NCBI RefSeq assembly: GCF_029774175.1
Contig: NZ_CP103834.1
Location: 134,501-198,500, forward strand
Direction: 5' to 3'
Length of the DNA stretch: 64,000 bases
Source of the DNA: Actinobacillus genomosp. 1
GTDB taxonomy: Bacteria > Pseudomonadota > Gammaproteobacteria > Enterobacterales > Pasteurellaceae
Positions 9,041-17,529 of this stretch are shown here, piece by piece (the stretch's first letter is position 1; each line of letters opens with the position of its first letter). Below the pieces are notes generated by a model. The model had not been told where the DNA came from, made no database searches, and worked only from the letters and a program-made list of their open reading frames with translations. The translations under genes and the position numbers were made by a program.

Positions 9041-9547
9041 ATGGCAGATCCGCATATTAAATCCCCGATGGATTTTTGGGATTATCTAACCGTTATCGTC
9101 TATCGTCTAGGTTTTGTGGTAGCAAGTATTATGGTGTTATTGCTCCCCTATCAAACCGAATTGTCTTCGTCCGGCTTATTTATTGCCGGAGCGATGTTAG
9201 CTTCCTCGCTTCATCTTTATTTGAAACAATTCCGTTTTATTTTTCAGTTTGTGGCATGGATAGGTTTACTTTGCCAAATCTTCGGTTTTCCAATGCTTGC
9301 TTTAGGGGCAATGTTATTGGTTATCGGTGGTCTGAGTTATAAAGAATATTTTTGTTTTAGAGTATTCGGCTTAAATTTCCAACCGCTTCTTGTGGCGGTA
9401 CTTTGGCTGGCATTGTTGTTGGAGCAAGTATTATTATACCAAGTGGTCAGTGCGATAAGCGGAGTATTATTAGTGGTACTCAGTATTCAAAAATGGCGAA
9501 TGCCGTTACATTTCGATATCGGCGATAAGACAAAATTTGAGATTTAG
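9041..9547 (+). CDS. Integral membrane protein, DUF2301 type
   Basis: 168 residues with about five hydrophobic segments (near 20-40, 48-62, 66-82, 84-102 and 115-148) and short polar ends. The sequence looks like the DUF2301 family of uncharacterised proteobacterial and cyanobacterial membrane proteins, a family assigned from memory. AAGGAG lies 8 bp before the ATG. It is monocistronic, between the pyrG terminator and a bidirectional terminator shared with leuD. No function can be given. Confidence 0.75.
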   Translation: MADPHIKSPMDFWDYLTVIVYRLGFVVASIMVLLLPYQTELSSSGLFIAGAMLASSLHLYLKQFRFIFQFVAWIGLLCQIFGFPMLALGAMLLVIGGLSYKEYFCFRVFGLNFQPLLVAVLWLALLLEQVLLYQVVSAISGVLLVVLSIQKWRMPLHFDIGDKTKFEI

Positions 9548-9553
9548 CGATGA

Positions 9554-9579
9554 AAAAAACGGCATTTAAGCCGTTTTTT
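9554..9579. terminator. Bidirectional terminator between DUF2301 gene and leuD
   Basis: Stem AAAAAACGGC/GCCGTTTTTT with a 6-nt loop. The A- and T-runs allow termination from both sides, matching the convergent genes. Confidence 0.88.
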
Positions 9580-9589
9580 ATTGCAACTA

Positions 9590-10192
9590 TTAACGTAAAA
9601 ATGCCGGAATTTTACTTTCGTAAGCTGCGATAGCAGCTTCGTGTTGTAGGGTTAAGCCGATATTATCTAACCCGTTTAATAAACAGTGACGGCGGAATTC
9701 GTCTAATTCGAAGCAGTAAACTTTGTCACCGACCGTTACCGTCATTGCTTCCAAATCAATATGGATTTGTTTACCTTCGTTCGCCCATACCCATTGGAAA
9801 ATTTCTTCCACTTCTTCTTCGCTTAAGCGAATCGGAAGCATATGATTGTTTAAGCTGTTGTTATAGAAAATGTCCGCAAAGCTCGGGGCAATCATTACTT
9901 TGAAACCATAATCGGCTAACGCCCAAGGTGCGTGCTCGCGAGAAGAACCACAGCCTAAATTTTTACGAGCCAGTAAAATAGTCGCCCCTTGATATTGCGG
10001 GAAATTTAACACGAAATCCGGATTTAATTGAGTTTCTTCCGCATCTAAATAACGCCATTCGTGGAATAAATGCTTACCGAAGCCGACACGAGTAATTGCT
10101 TGTAAGAACTGTTTTGGAATGATTGCGTCAGTATCCACATTCGCCGCATCAAGCGGAACGACTAAACCTGAGTGTTGTTTTAATCCTGCCAT
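9590..10192 (-). CDS. leuD: 3-isopropylmalate dehydratase small subunit
   Basis: 200 residues, usual length. Contains the swivel-domain signature (GCGSSREHAPWALADYGFKV). With LeuC it isomerises 2- to 3-isopropylmalate in leucine synthesis. It lies 10 bp downstream of leuC on the minus strand, so leuC-leuD is an operon. leuA and leuB are not adjacent and must be elsewhere. Confidence 0.97.
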   Translation of the reverse strand: MAGLKQHSGLVVPLDAANVDTDAIIPKQFLQAITRVGFGKHLFHEWRYLDAEETQLNPDFVLNFPQYQGATILLARKNLGCGSSREHAPWALADYGFKVMIAPSFADIFYNNSLNNHMLPIRLSEEEVEEIFQWVWANEGKQIHIDLEAMTVTVGDKVYCFELDEFRRHCLLNGLDNIGLTLQHEAAIAAYESKIPAFLR

Positions 10193-10202
10193 TTTTTTAT
10201 CC

Positions 10203-11612
10203 TTAATTTAATTCCACGTGACGAATATCGACAAATCTACCAAACATTGCCGCTGCGGCTGCCATTGCAGGGCTAACTAAGTGGGTACGGCCGTTACGAC
10301 CTTGTCGGCCTTCAAAGTTACGGTTAGAGGTTGAAGCGCAGCGTTCCCATTCGCCTAAACGGTCATCATTCATACCTAAACACATTGAACAACCCGGATT
10401 ACGCCATTCTGCACCGGCTTCGATAAAGATTTTATCTAAGCCTTCTTTTTCCGCCTGTTCTTTTACTAAGCCCGAACCCGGTACAACTAGCACACGTTTT
10501 ACGTTATCTGCTTTTTTACGGCCTTTCATTACTGCCGCCGCCGCACGTAAGTCTTCAATACGAGAATTAGTACAAGATCCGATAAATACTTGATCCACAG
10601 GGATATTTTTCATATCGGTGTTAGCCTCTAAACCGATATATGCGAGAGCTTTTTCTGCTGAAGCTTTCGTCACCGGATCCGCCATTTCTTGTGGATTCGG
10701 TACTACTTGGTCAATACCGATGACTTGACCCGGGTTAGTTCCCCAAGTTACTTGCGGTGCAATATCTTTCGCTTCCAATACAACGACCGCATCAAAGACC
10801 GCATCATCATCCGATTTTAAGGTTTTCCAATATTCAACCGCATCATCCCAATCTTTGCCTTTCGGTGCGTGCGGACGGTCTTTTAAGTAAGCGAAGGTAG
10901 TTTCATCCGGTGCGACTAAACCGGCTTTCGCTCCGAATTCAATCGCCATATTACATACCGTCATACGACCTTCCATGGATAAATCACGGATCGCTTCACC
11001 GCAGAACTCTACCACATGACCGGTACCGCCCGCCATGGTTGTTTTGCCGATGATCGCTAGTACGATATCTTTTGCGGTAATACCGGGGTTCACTTTGCCG
11101 CGTACTTCGATTTTCATACTTTTCGCACGCGCTTGTTTTAAGGTTTGCGTTGCAAGTACGTGTTCCACTTCCGATGTACCGATCCCAAACGCAAGCGCAC
11201 CGAATGCGCCGTGTGTTGCGGTATGCGAGTCGCCGCATACAATCGTCATTCCCGGTAGAGTTAAGCCTTGCTCCGGCCCCATGACGTGTACGATACCTTG
11301 TTGTTTGGTTTGCATATCGAATAACGAAATACCGTTCGCTTCACAGTTTTTCGCTAATTCTAAAACTTGGATTTTCGCCTGACCTTCTAATTTATTCACA
11401 TCACGTACTTGGGTAGAAATACTGTGATCCATCGTACCGAAAGTTTTACCGATTTGGCGTACTTGGCGACCGGCGACACGTAAACCGTCAAACGCTTGCG
11501 GGCTGGTGACTTCGTGAATTAAGTGGCGGTTGATATAAAGAATCGGCGTTTCGCCTGCAGCTTCATATACAACGTGGGCATCAAATAGTTTTTCGTATAA
11601 TGTTTTTGCCAT
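10203..11612 (-). CDS. leuC: 3-isopropylmalate dehydratase large subunit
   Basis: 469 residues from the start MAKTLYEKLFDAHVVYEA at 11612. A longer in-frame reading to 11672 adds 20 residues unlike the family and was rejected. The enzyme is an aconitase-family [4Fe-4S] protein. The cluster cysteines are seen in VFIGSCTNSR and in NPGCSMCLGMN near the C-terminus. The aconitase GDSHTATHGAFGALAFGIG motif is intact. It forms a heterodimer with LeuD, encoded immediately downstream. Confidence 0.97.
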   Translation of the reverse strand: MAKTLYEKLFDAHVVYEAAGETPILYINRHLIHEVTSPQAFDGLRVAGRQVRQIGKTFGTMDHSISTQVRDVNKLEGQAKIQVLELAKNCEANGISLFDMQTKQQGIVHVMGPEQGLTLPGMTIVCGDSHTATHGAFGALAFGIGTSEVEHVLATQTLKQARAKSMKIEVRGKVNPGITAKDIVLAIIGKTTMAGGTGHVVEFCGEAIRDLSMEGRMTVCNMAIEFGAKAGLVAPDETTFAYLKDRPHAPKGKDWDDAVEYWKTLKSDDDAVFDAVVVLEAKDIAPQVTWGTNPGQVIGIDQVVPNPQEMADPVTKASAEKALAYIGLEANTDMKNIPVDQVFIGSCTNSRIEDLRAAAAVMKGRKKADNVKRVLVVPGSGLVKEQAEKEGLDKIFIEAGAEWRNPGCSMCLGMNDDRLGEWERCASTSNRNFEGRQGRNGRTHLVSPAMAAAAAMFGRFVDIRHVELN

Positions 11613-11953
11613 AATATTGTCCAACGCTGAAAAGATATTGTGAATGCATATAATAGGCGGTGAAATTTGCAAAATTTTTTGTAAAAATGACCGCTTGTGT
11701 AATGTTGATAACGAATATAACTGCTAAAAAATATAATGTAAAATGCTATTTTTATAAAAAATTGAGTTTTTTATGCTGTTAAATAAGCTGAATAATGCTT
11801 GTTTTTATTTATATCTAGAATATTATTCTGTAATTTTATTGAAGTATAGAGGCTTATCTATAGTTTTCTTTGCTTTATAGCGTGATACCCTAAATGCTAT
11901 TTTAATGATTTAGTTACATTAAAAGGTAATTCCTATCGTCACAAGGTGATTAA
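11613..11953. promoter_or_regulatory. Divergent leuC/cdaR intergenic region
   Basis: 341 bp of AT-rich DNA between divergent genes. It contains one USS core (GACCGCTTGT, 11689-11698). I saw no leucine-rich leader peptide or attenuator hairpin ahead of leuC. Promoters for both genes must lie here but could not be fixed. Confidence 0.4.
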
Positions 11954-13069
11954 ATGATGTTAAAACTTGATATACCTACCGCCCAAACTATTGTGAAGCG
12001 CACTATGCAAATTATTCCTAATTCTGTGAATGTTATGGATGAAGAGGGGGTGATTATTGCTTCGGGCGATCCTTCCCGTTTAGGCGAACGCCATACCGGA
12101 GCGGTAATTGCATTACGTAATAAACAATCGGTTGAAATTGATGAATATTTGGCAAAACAATGGAATTACGAGGCCAGAGAAGGGCTGAATTTACCGATTT
12201 CTTATTTAGGTAACACGGTTGGCGTAATCGGGATTTCCGGCAAACCGAATGAGGTTCGTCAGTATGGCGAACTGGTGAAAATGGCGGCGGAATTAATTGT
12301 GGAACAATCCGTTTTATTAGCAAAAGAACGTTGGCAACAACGCTATAAAGAAGAATTTATCCGCCAACTTTTACGAGGTAGTTTAAGTAAAGAGGAAATC
12401 ACACAGCAAGCGGTCTTTTTCCAGCTGGATTTTTCCAAACCGCTGGTAGCTATTATGATTAAAATGAATCAGCCGGATGCCGAGAAATTACAATTATTGC
12501 TCAATCATTTAGAACTTAATTCTAAGCACATTGCTTTAGCGGTAATGGATTTGGATAAATTGGTGCTGTTGAAAACGGAAGATGAGTTTACTCATTTGTG
12601 TAAGGATAGAGGACTATTGTCTTTACTGCCGGAACATAACCGCCATCAAGAATATAAAATCGTGGTCGGGGCAAAAGTGACGCATTTTCATCAAGCGGGC
12701 TTTTCTTATCAATCCGCATTACATACGTTGTCTTATGCGGAACAATTACGTTTGAAGAAGCAGATATTACTTTTTTCCGATTATAAATTACCCGCTTTAT
12801 TGGCTGATTTTGCAAAAACATGGCAAAGCGAAGAATTACTTTCGCCGTTTAATACTTTGTTTGCACAAGACGGAAAAGCGGTTTTATTTAAAAGTTTGCA
12901 ACAATATTTTTTGTCAAATTGTGATCTTGCTCACGCTTCGGAAAAACTGTTTATTCATCCTAATACGTTACGTTATCGCTTAGAAAAAATTGAACAAATA
13001 ACGTCCTTATCTTTCAATAAGATAGAGGATAAGTTTATTCTTTATTTAGGTGCTTCACTGTTAAAGTAA
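11954..13069 (+). CDS. cdaR: Sugar-diacid/glycerate regulator, CdaR family
   Basis: 371 residues. N-terminal diacid-recognition domain (about 1-135) with IPNSVNVMDEEGVIIASGDP and LPISYLGNTVGVIGISGKP. A middle GGDEF-like region is followed by a C-terminal PucR-type helix-turn-helix with LFIHPNTLRYRLEKIEQIT (about 328-346). In E. coli CdaR (SdaR) activates galactarate, glucarate and glycerate genes. Here the next two genes are a GntP-type permease and glycerate kinase, so its likely regulon is glycerate uptake and use. Two ATGs stand in tandem at 11954 and 11957; either could be used. Confidence 0.87.
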   Translation: MMLKLDIPTAQTIVKRTMQIIPNSVNVMDEEGVIIASGDPSRLGERHTGAVIALRNKQSVEIDEYLAKQWNYEAREGLNLPISYLGNTVGVIGISGKPNEVRQYGELVKMAAELIVEQSVLLAKERWQQRYKEEFIRQLLRGSLSKEEITQQAVFFQLDFSKPLVAIMIKMNQPDAEKLQLLLNHLELNSKHIALAVMDLDKLVLLKTEDEFTHLCKDRGLLSLLPEHNRHQEYKIVVGAKVTHFHQAGFSYQSALHTLSYAEQLRLKKQILLFSDYKLPALLADFAKTWQSEELLSPFNTLFAQDGKAVLFKSLQQYFLSNCDLAHASEKLFIHPNTLRYRLEKIEQITSLSFNKIEDKFILYLGASLLK

Positions 13070-13196
13070 TTTGTATTTTTATCTAAAAATCTGCAGATAT
13101 TTCGTTTGTTTTTTGTCATTTTTAATAACGACTTTTCCGATAAAATTTAGATAATAAGCACCGTTCGTTGGTTCATCTCTCTTATAGGGGCTTATT

Positions 13197-14459
13197 ATGG
13201 TAACAGTAACAGCAATTGGAGCAGTCGTTGCCCTTTCTGTGGCAATCGTTCTTATCTTGAAAAAAGTGCCGCCGGCATACGGTATGTTAATCGGTGCATT
13301 AGTCGGCGGTTTAATCGGCGGTGCGGATCTGTCGCAAACCGTGAGTTTAATGATTGGCGGAGCGCAAGGAATTACCACCGCAGTAATGCGTATCTTAGCT
13401 GCGGGTGTATTAGCCGGTGTATTAATTGAATCCGGTGCGGCAAGTACTATCGCCGAAACCATCGTGAAAAAATTAGGCGAAACCCGAGCATTGCTTGCGC
13501 TAGTACTTTCAACCATGATTTTAACTGCTGTTGGGGTATTCGTGGACGTAGCGGTGATTACCGTTTCACCTATCGCATTAGCGTTAGCGAAACGTGGTAA
13601 CTTATCAAAACCGGCTATCTTACTCGCGATGATTGGTGGCGGTAAAGCGGGTAACTTAATGTCGCCAAACCCAAATGCGATTGCCGCTTCGGACGCTTTC
13701 CACCTACCGCTCACTTCTGTAATGGCGGCAGGTATCATTCCGGCTATTTTCGGTATTATTTTGACCTATTTTTTAGCCAAACGTCTGATCAACAAAGGTT
13801 CAAAAGTGGCGGATAGTGAAGTTTCCGCAAATAATCTGCAAAATTTACCCGCTTTCCTACCGGCAATTGCCGCACCGCTTTGTGCGATTATCTTATTAGC
13901 ATTACGTCCTATTGCGGATATTAAAATTGACCCGCTGATCGCATTACCGCTTGGCGGCTTAGTCGGTGCGTTGGCAATGGGCAAATTAAAACAAGTAAAT
14001 CAATTTGCCACTTCAGGCTTATTAAAAATGTCACCGGTCGCCGTGATGTTATTAGGTACGGGGGCATTAGCCGGTATTATTGCCAATTCGGGTTTAAAAG
14101 ATGTGTTAATTGAAGCATTAACCGCTTCAGGCTTACCGTCTTATTTACTTGCACCGATTTCAGGGGCGTTAATGTCGTTAGCAACCGCTTCAACCACAGC
14201 AGGTACCGTGGTTGCTTCAAATGTATTTAGTGCAACTTTAATCGAATTAGGTGTAAGTGCATTGGCTGGTGCGGCAATGATTCACGCCGGTGCGACCGTA
14301 TTTGACCATATGCCGCACGGTTCTTTCTTCCACGCCACCGGTGGTAGCGTCAATATGGAGATGAAAGAACGCTTAAAATTAATTCCGTATGAAACAGCGG
14401 TCGGTTTAATTATGACTATTGTTTCAACCTTGGTATTTGGTGTGTTTAAATTATTCTAA
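13197..14459 (+). CDS. GntP-family permease, probable glycerate transporter
   Basis: 420 residues with about 12 hydrophobic segments, a typical GntP-type symporter. The GGKAGNLMSPNPNAIAASDA stretch (about 143-162) and the late HAGATVFDHMPHGSFFHATG motif mark the family. Family members carry gluconate or related hydroxy acids with protons. The next gene, 10 bp downstream, is glycerate kinase and the upstream gene is CdaR, so glycerate is the most likely substrate; this is inference from context. There are 127 bp between cdaR and this gene, so it probably has its own promoter. Confidence 0.87.
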   Translation: MVTVTAIGAVVALSVAIVLILKKVPPAYGMLIGALVGGLIGGADLSQTVSLMIGGAQGITTAVMRILAAGVLAGVLIESGAASTIAETIVKKLGETRALLALVLSTMILTAVGVFVDVAVITVSPIALALAKRGNLSKPAILLAMIGGGKAGNLMSPNPNAIAASDAFHLPLTSVMAAGIIPAIFGIILTYFLAKRLINKGSKVADSEVSANNLQNLPAFLPAIAAPLCAIILLALRPIADIKIDPLIALPLGGLVGALAMGKLKQVNQFATSGLLKMSPVAVMLLGTGALAGIIANSGLKDVLIEALTASGLPSYLLAPISGALMSLATASTTAGTVVASNVFSATLIELGVSALAGAAMIHAGATVFDHMPHGSFFHATGGSVNMEMKERLKLIPYETAVGLIMTIVSTLVFGVFKLF

Positions 14460-14469
14460 GAGGTAAAAT

Positions 14470-15603
14470 ATGAAAATTGTTATTGCTCCCGATTCATTTA
14501 AAGAAAGTCTTACGGCGCTTGAAGTGGCGCAATCGATCGAAGGCGGTTTCAGACGTATTTTCCCTGATGCGCAATACATTAAAGTGCCGATGGCGGACGG
14601 CGGTGAAGGTTCGGTTCAGTCATTAATTGATGCGACTAAAGGTGAATTATTAGAAGTTGAAGTGACTGCGCCGCTCGGTAATAAAGTAACCGGTTTTTTA
14701 GGTATTTCGGGCGATAAACAGACCGCTTTTATTGAAATGGCGGCGGCTTCCGGTTTACACCTTGTGCCTTTTGAGCAGCGTAATCCGCTTAAAACTACCA
14801 GTTTCGGTACCGGCGAATTAATCAAAAAAGCGTTAGATTTGGGCGTGAAAAAAATTCTGTTAGGTATTGGCGGTAGTGCAACCAATGACGGCGGTGTCGG
14901 TATGTTGCAAGCACTCGGTGCTTCTTTCAAAAATGTGGCTGGTGAGGAAATCGGTTTTGGGGGCGAACAGCTACAACAAATCAGCCGAATTTCGTTGGAA
15001 AATTTAGATCCTCGTTTACAAAGCGTTGAGTTTGAAGTGGCGTGTGATGTAAACAATCCGCTATGCGGTGAGCGTGGCGCATCGGCTGTATTCGGTCCGC
15101 AAAAAGGTGCAACGCCGGAAATGGTACAAACCTTAGATAAGGCATTGGCACATTTTGCGGAAATTGCCTTAGCTCAACAAGGAATTGCGGTTGCGGAGCG
15201 TGCCGGAGCCGGTGCGGCAGGCGGTATGGGCGGTGGCTTATTATTGCTGCCGAACGTGCAGCTTAAAGCCGGCGTACAAATCATTATCGAAGCGACTCGT
15301 CTGGCGGAGCATATCCGAGATGCGGATTTAGTGATTACCGGCGAGGGGCGTATGGACGCACAAAGTATTGCCGGTAAAACACCGGTCGGTGTGGCAAAAA
15401 CGGCAAAACAATTTAATGTGCCGGTAATTGCGATTGTCGGTTGCTTACGAGAAGATTACAATGTGGTTTATCAGCACGGCATTGATGCGGTATTCCCGAT
15501 TATTCGTCAGTTAAATTCACTTGAAGAAACCTTAAAGCAAGGACGAGAAAACTTGGAGTCCAGCGCAGAAAATGTCGCACGTTTAATTAAATTGAAAATG
15601 TAG
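14470..15603 (+). CDS. glxK: Glycerate 2-kinase (GarK/GlxK family)
   Basis: 377 residues, family-typical. Starts MKIVIAPDSFKESLTALEVA, with GIGGSATNDGGVGMLQALGA (about 136-155) and GAGAAGGMGGGLLLL (about 248-262), followed by the late GEGRMDAQSIAGKTP motif. It phosphorylates D-glycerate to 2-phosphoglycerate, feeding lower glycolysis. An AAGAGG ribosome site lies in the 10-bp gap after the permease gene. GarK and GlxK cannot be distinguished by sequence reading alone. Confidence 0.92.
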   Translation: MKIVIAPDSFKESLTALEVAQSIEGGFRRIFPDAQYIKVPMADGGEGSVQSLIDATKGELLEVEVTAPLGNKVTGFLGISGDKQTAFIEMAAASGLHLVPFEQRNPLKTTSFGTGELIKKALDLGVKKILLGIGGSATNDGGVGMLQALGASFKNVAGEEIGFGGEQLQQISRISLENLDPRLQSVEFEVACDVNNPLCGERGASAVFGPQKGATPEMVQTLDKALAHFAEIALAQQGIAVAERAGAGAAGGMGGGLLLLPNVQLKAGVQIIIEATRLAEHIRDADLVITGEGRMDAQSIAGKTPVGVAKTAKQFNVPVIAIVGCLREDYNVVYQHGIDAVFPIIRQLNSLEETLKQGRENLESSAENVARLIKLKM

Positions 15604-15620
15604 AAATTGGCGGAGGGCTT

Positions 15621-15893
15621 ATGCAACAGAAACAGTTTATTGTGACCGGACATGTGCAAGGTGTCGGTTTTCGATTCTTCACGCTACAAGAGGCGGGGAA
15701 AATCGGCATTAAAGGTTATGTGAAAAATCGCCCTGAAGGCTCGGTGGAAGTGGTTGCAATGGGTAGCGAAGCGCAAATGGCAGCTTTCAGAAACTGGTTA
15801 CAAAAAGGCCCTCCGACATCTGCAGTACGTAATTTAATTGAACAAAGTTATCAAGGCTCGGAACAATTCGAACGCTTTGAAATTCGGCGTTAA
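15621..15893 (+). CDS. acyP: Acylphosphatase
   Basis: 90 residues, the size of the family. The catalytic pair is present: Arg18 in VTGHVQGVGFRFF and Asn36 in GYVKNRPEGSVEVVAMG. It hydrolyses acyl phosphates such as carbamoyl phosphate. A strong GGAGGGC site precedes the ATG, 18 bp after glxK, so it may be the last gene of the glycerate operon, ended by an inverted USS pair. Confidence 0.94.
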   Translation: MQQKQFIVTGHVQGVGFRFFTLQEAGKIGIKGYVKNRPEGSVEVVAMGSEAQMAAFRNWLQKGPPTSAVRNLIEQSYQGSEQFERFEIRR

Positions 15894-15914
15894 GCATAGC
15901 CGATTTGGAATCAG

Positions 15915-15960
15915 ACAAGCGGTTAAATTTGCAAAAAATCTTGTAAATTTAACCGCTTGT
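15915..15960. terminator. Inverted USS pair between acyP and ybjD
   Basis: Perfect 16-bp arms ACAAGCGGTTAAATTT and AAATTTAACCGCTTGT with a 14-bp spacer, between two convergent genes. It has the form of a bidirectional terminator. Confidence 0.78.
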
Positions 15961-15963
15961 GAT

Positions 15964-17526
15964 TTATTGCTCTTTGATAAGTTGCAAGACTTTAATAAAC
16001 AATTTTTTGAATAAGCGAGGAATCGCTTGATTGCCTCGCTGTTTGATTTCAGTTGAAATCGCAATCGCTAAATCCGGCTTTGAAGTATATTGAATCGCTC
16101 GTTTGATAATGGTTTTGCTTGGGAATGATTTATGATCTCTCGGTTGCCAGCGTGCAAGGCGTACAAATACTTCCCTTAGTCCTTCGTGATAGAAAAAATG
16201 TTCGATATCTTGGCGTGGAATAACAGTTAGATGTTTGCTCGGATGTTCGTCTTCCTGCAACATACTTTCAGCAATATCGGCATATTTTTCGCCCGCTTGA
16301 TCGCCGTCGGTTAATACATACCACTCAATACCCATCGCCTTAGCGTATTTAATTAACGGACGTAAGCCGCATTGGGCAAATTCTACAATCCGAATCCCTT
16401 CCATTTCCAAATTAATATCCAGTAAATTCGCTAATTCCGTCAAAATCCAAACTTCCGTTTCGCCTTCGACTAAAATCCATGCTCGAGAAAATAAAGCTAG
16501 GCCTCGATTATAGTGAATATGAAAGGTGAGTTTACGCAGATCTTCTTTACCTAACGAACTGTGTGCAAGCGAATACGCCTCGGTACGATCTTGATAACGC
16601 ACCAAGCGGCTGATTTCACGTAATGGCACTTGAGAAAGTAATTCCATCGAATTAGTGGTGGTGATACGTTGCACCGGCAGATAAGTGACTAATTCCCAAA
16701 AGATCGCAATCATTCGAGGGTGCAAGCGCGCTTCAAGATCTTCAAATAAGATAATCGGCGTTTTAATTTGATTGTGCTTTTGATTCAGCACAAAGAGTGA
16801 GGACAGTTGCGTGCGAACTTGTTGTATCAGCTGTTGATCATTACTTTGTTTTAAACGTTGGCAGAGCGACTTGACTTGATTCCATAGTTGGCTGGTGTCT
16901 AACATCGAATTCGGATGATGTTGATGAGCATGTGCATTTAAGAAGTAATATCTTAATAATAATGAAAGCGCTCTAAGTTCATTAGCCAACTCATTTTGTG
17001 CTAAAGTATCCGATTGAGAGAGTGCCTCTAAATTTGCAAATTTGTTTAAGCGCGCATCACGGAACCGATAGACCGGCGTATGGTTAATGACCGAACGTAC
17101 CACTTGTTGCAGATTCTCAATTTCTAATCGTACGCCTTGGTTATCTAAAAACTGATATTCCGTTTTAACCCCTTGCTCAGTGAGAGTACCGGTAATTTGC
17201 AGATAAACGTGCTGTAATCCGGCATCGTTTAAATGGAAAATATCGTAATAGTGATTTTCTTCATCTTTCCCGAAGGTCTCGTTTTCCTCTTCACAGAAGG
17301 TAAAACATAATTCGATCGGCTGTGCTTGTTGATGATCCCTTAAATGAAAATCCTGTTCGCTAAATTGGTATAGTTCGTCTTTAACATTAAAGATATGGCT
17401 TAACGCATCCAGTAAACTGGATTTACCCCACGCATTTTCGCCAATCAAGACCATATTCGGTCGTAGTGTCAGAGAAAGGTGATTAATACCGCGAAAACCT
17501 GAAATCTCAATTTGTTGTAAATACAT
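15964..17526 (-). CDS. ybjD: OLD-family ATP-dependent nuclease YbjD
   Basis: 520 residues. The N-terminal ABC/SMC-like ATPase has Walker A GENAWGKSSLLDAL (about 29-42) and Walker B region ILFEDLEARLHPRM. The C-terminal TOPRIM domain has its Glu in WILVEGETEVW and Asp-x-Asp in YVLTDGDQAGEKYA. Opening and TOPRIM segments closely follow E. coli YbjD, of unknown cellular role. It lies 3 bp after ppnN, so they are co-transcribed. OLD proteins occur in phage defence, but the YbjD branch is a chromosomal housekeeping-type gene and nothing nearby suggests a defence island. Confidence 0.88.
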   Translation of the reverse strand: MYLQQIEISGFRGINHLSLTLRPNMVLIGENAWGKSSLLDALSHIFNVKDELYQFSEQDFHLRDHQQAQPIELCFTFCEEENETFGKDEENHYYDIFHLNDAGLQHVYLQITGTLTEQGVKTEYQFLDNQGVRLEIENLQQVVRSVINHTPVYRFRDARLNKFANLEALSQSDTLAQNELANELRALSLLLRYYFLNAHAHQHHPNSMLDTSQLWNQVKSLCQRLKQSNDQQLIQQVRTQLSSLFVLNQKHNQIKTPIILFEDLEARLHPRMIAIFWELVTYLPVQRITTTNSMELLSQVPLREISRLVRYQDRTEAYSLAHSSLGKEDLRKLTFHIHYNRGLALFSRAWILVEGETEVWILTELANLLDINLEMEGIRIVEFAQCGLRPLIKYAKAMGIEWYVLTDGDQAGEKYADIAESMLQEDEHPSKHLTVIPRQDIEHFFYHEGLREVFVRLARWQPRDHKSFPSKTIIKRAIQYTSKPDLAIAISTEIKQRGNQAIPRLFKKLFIKVLQLIKEQ

Positions 17527-17529
17527 TTG

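Noticed and set aside
11613..11672. 20-residue N-terminal extension of LeuC
   Set aside because: Unlike the family; the start at 11612 gives the expected MAKTLYEKLF.
13079..13738. 219-residue open frame on the minus strand opposite the GntP-type permease
   Set aside because: Low-complexity Ala/Thr/Pro composition typical of the antisense of a membrane-protein gene; no ribosome site or family similarity.
15964..17526. OLD-family nuclease considered as a phage-defence gene
   Set aside because: It follows the YbjD branch closely, sits 3 bp after ppnN, and has no UvrD-like partner or mobile-element context.
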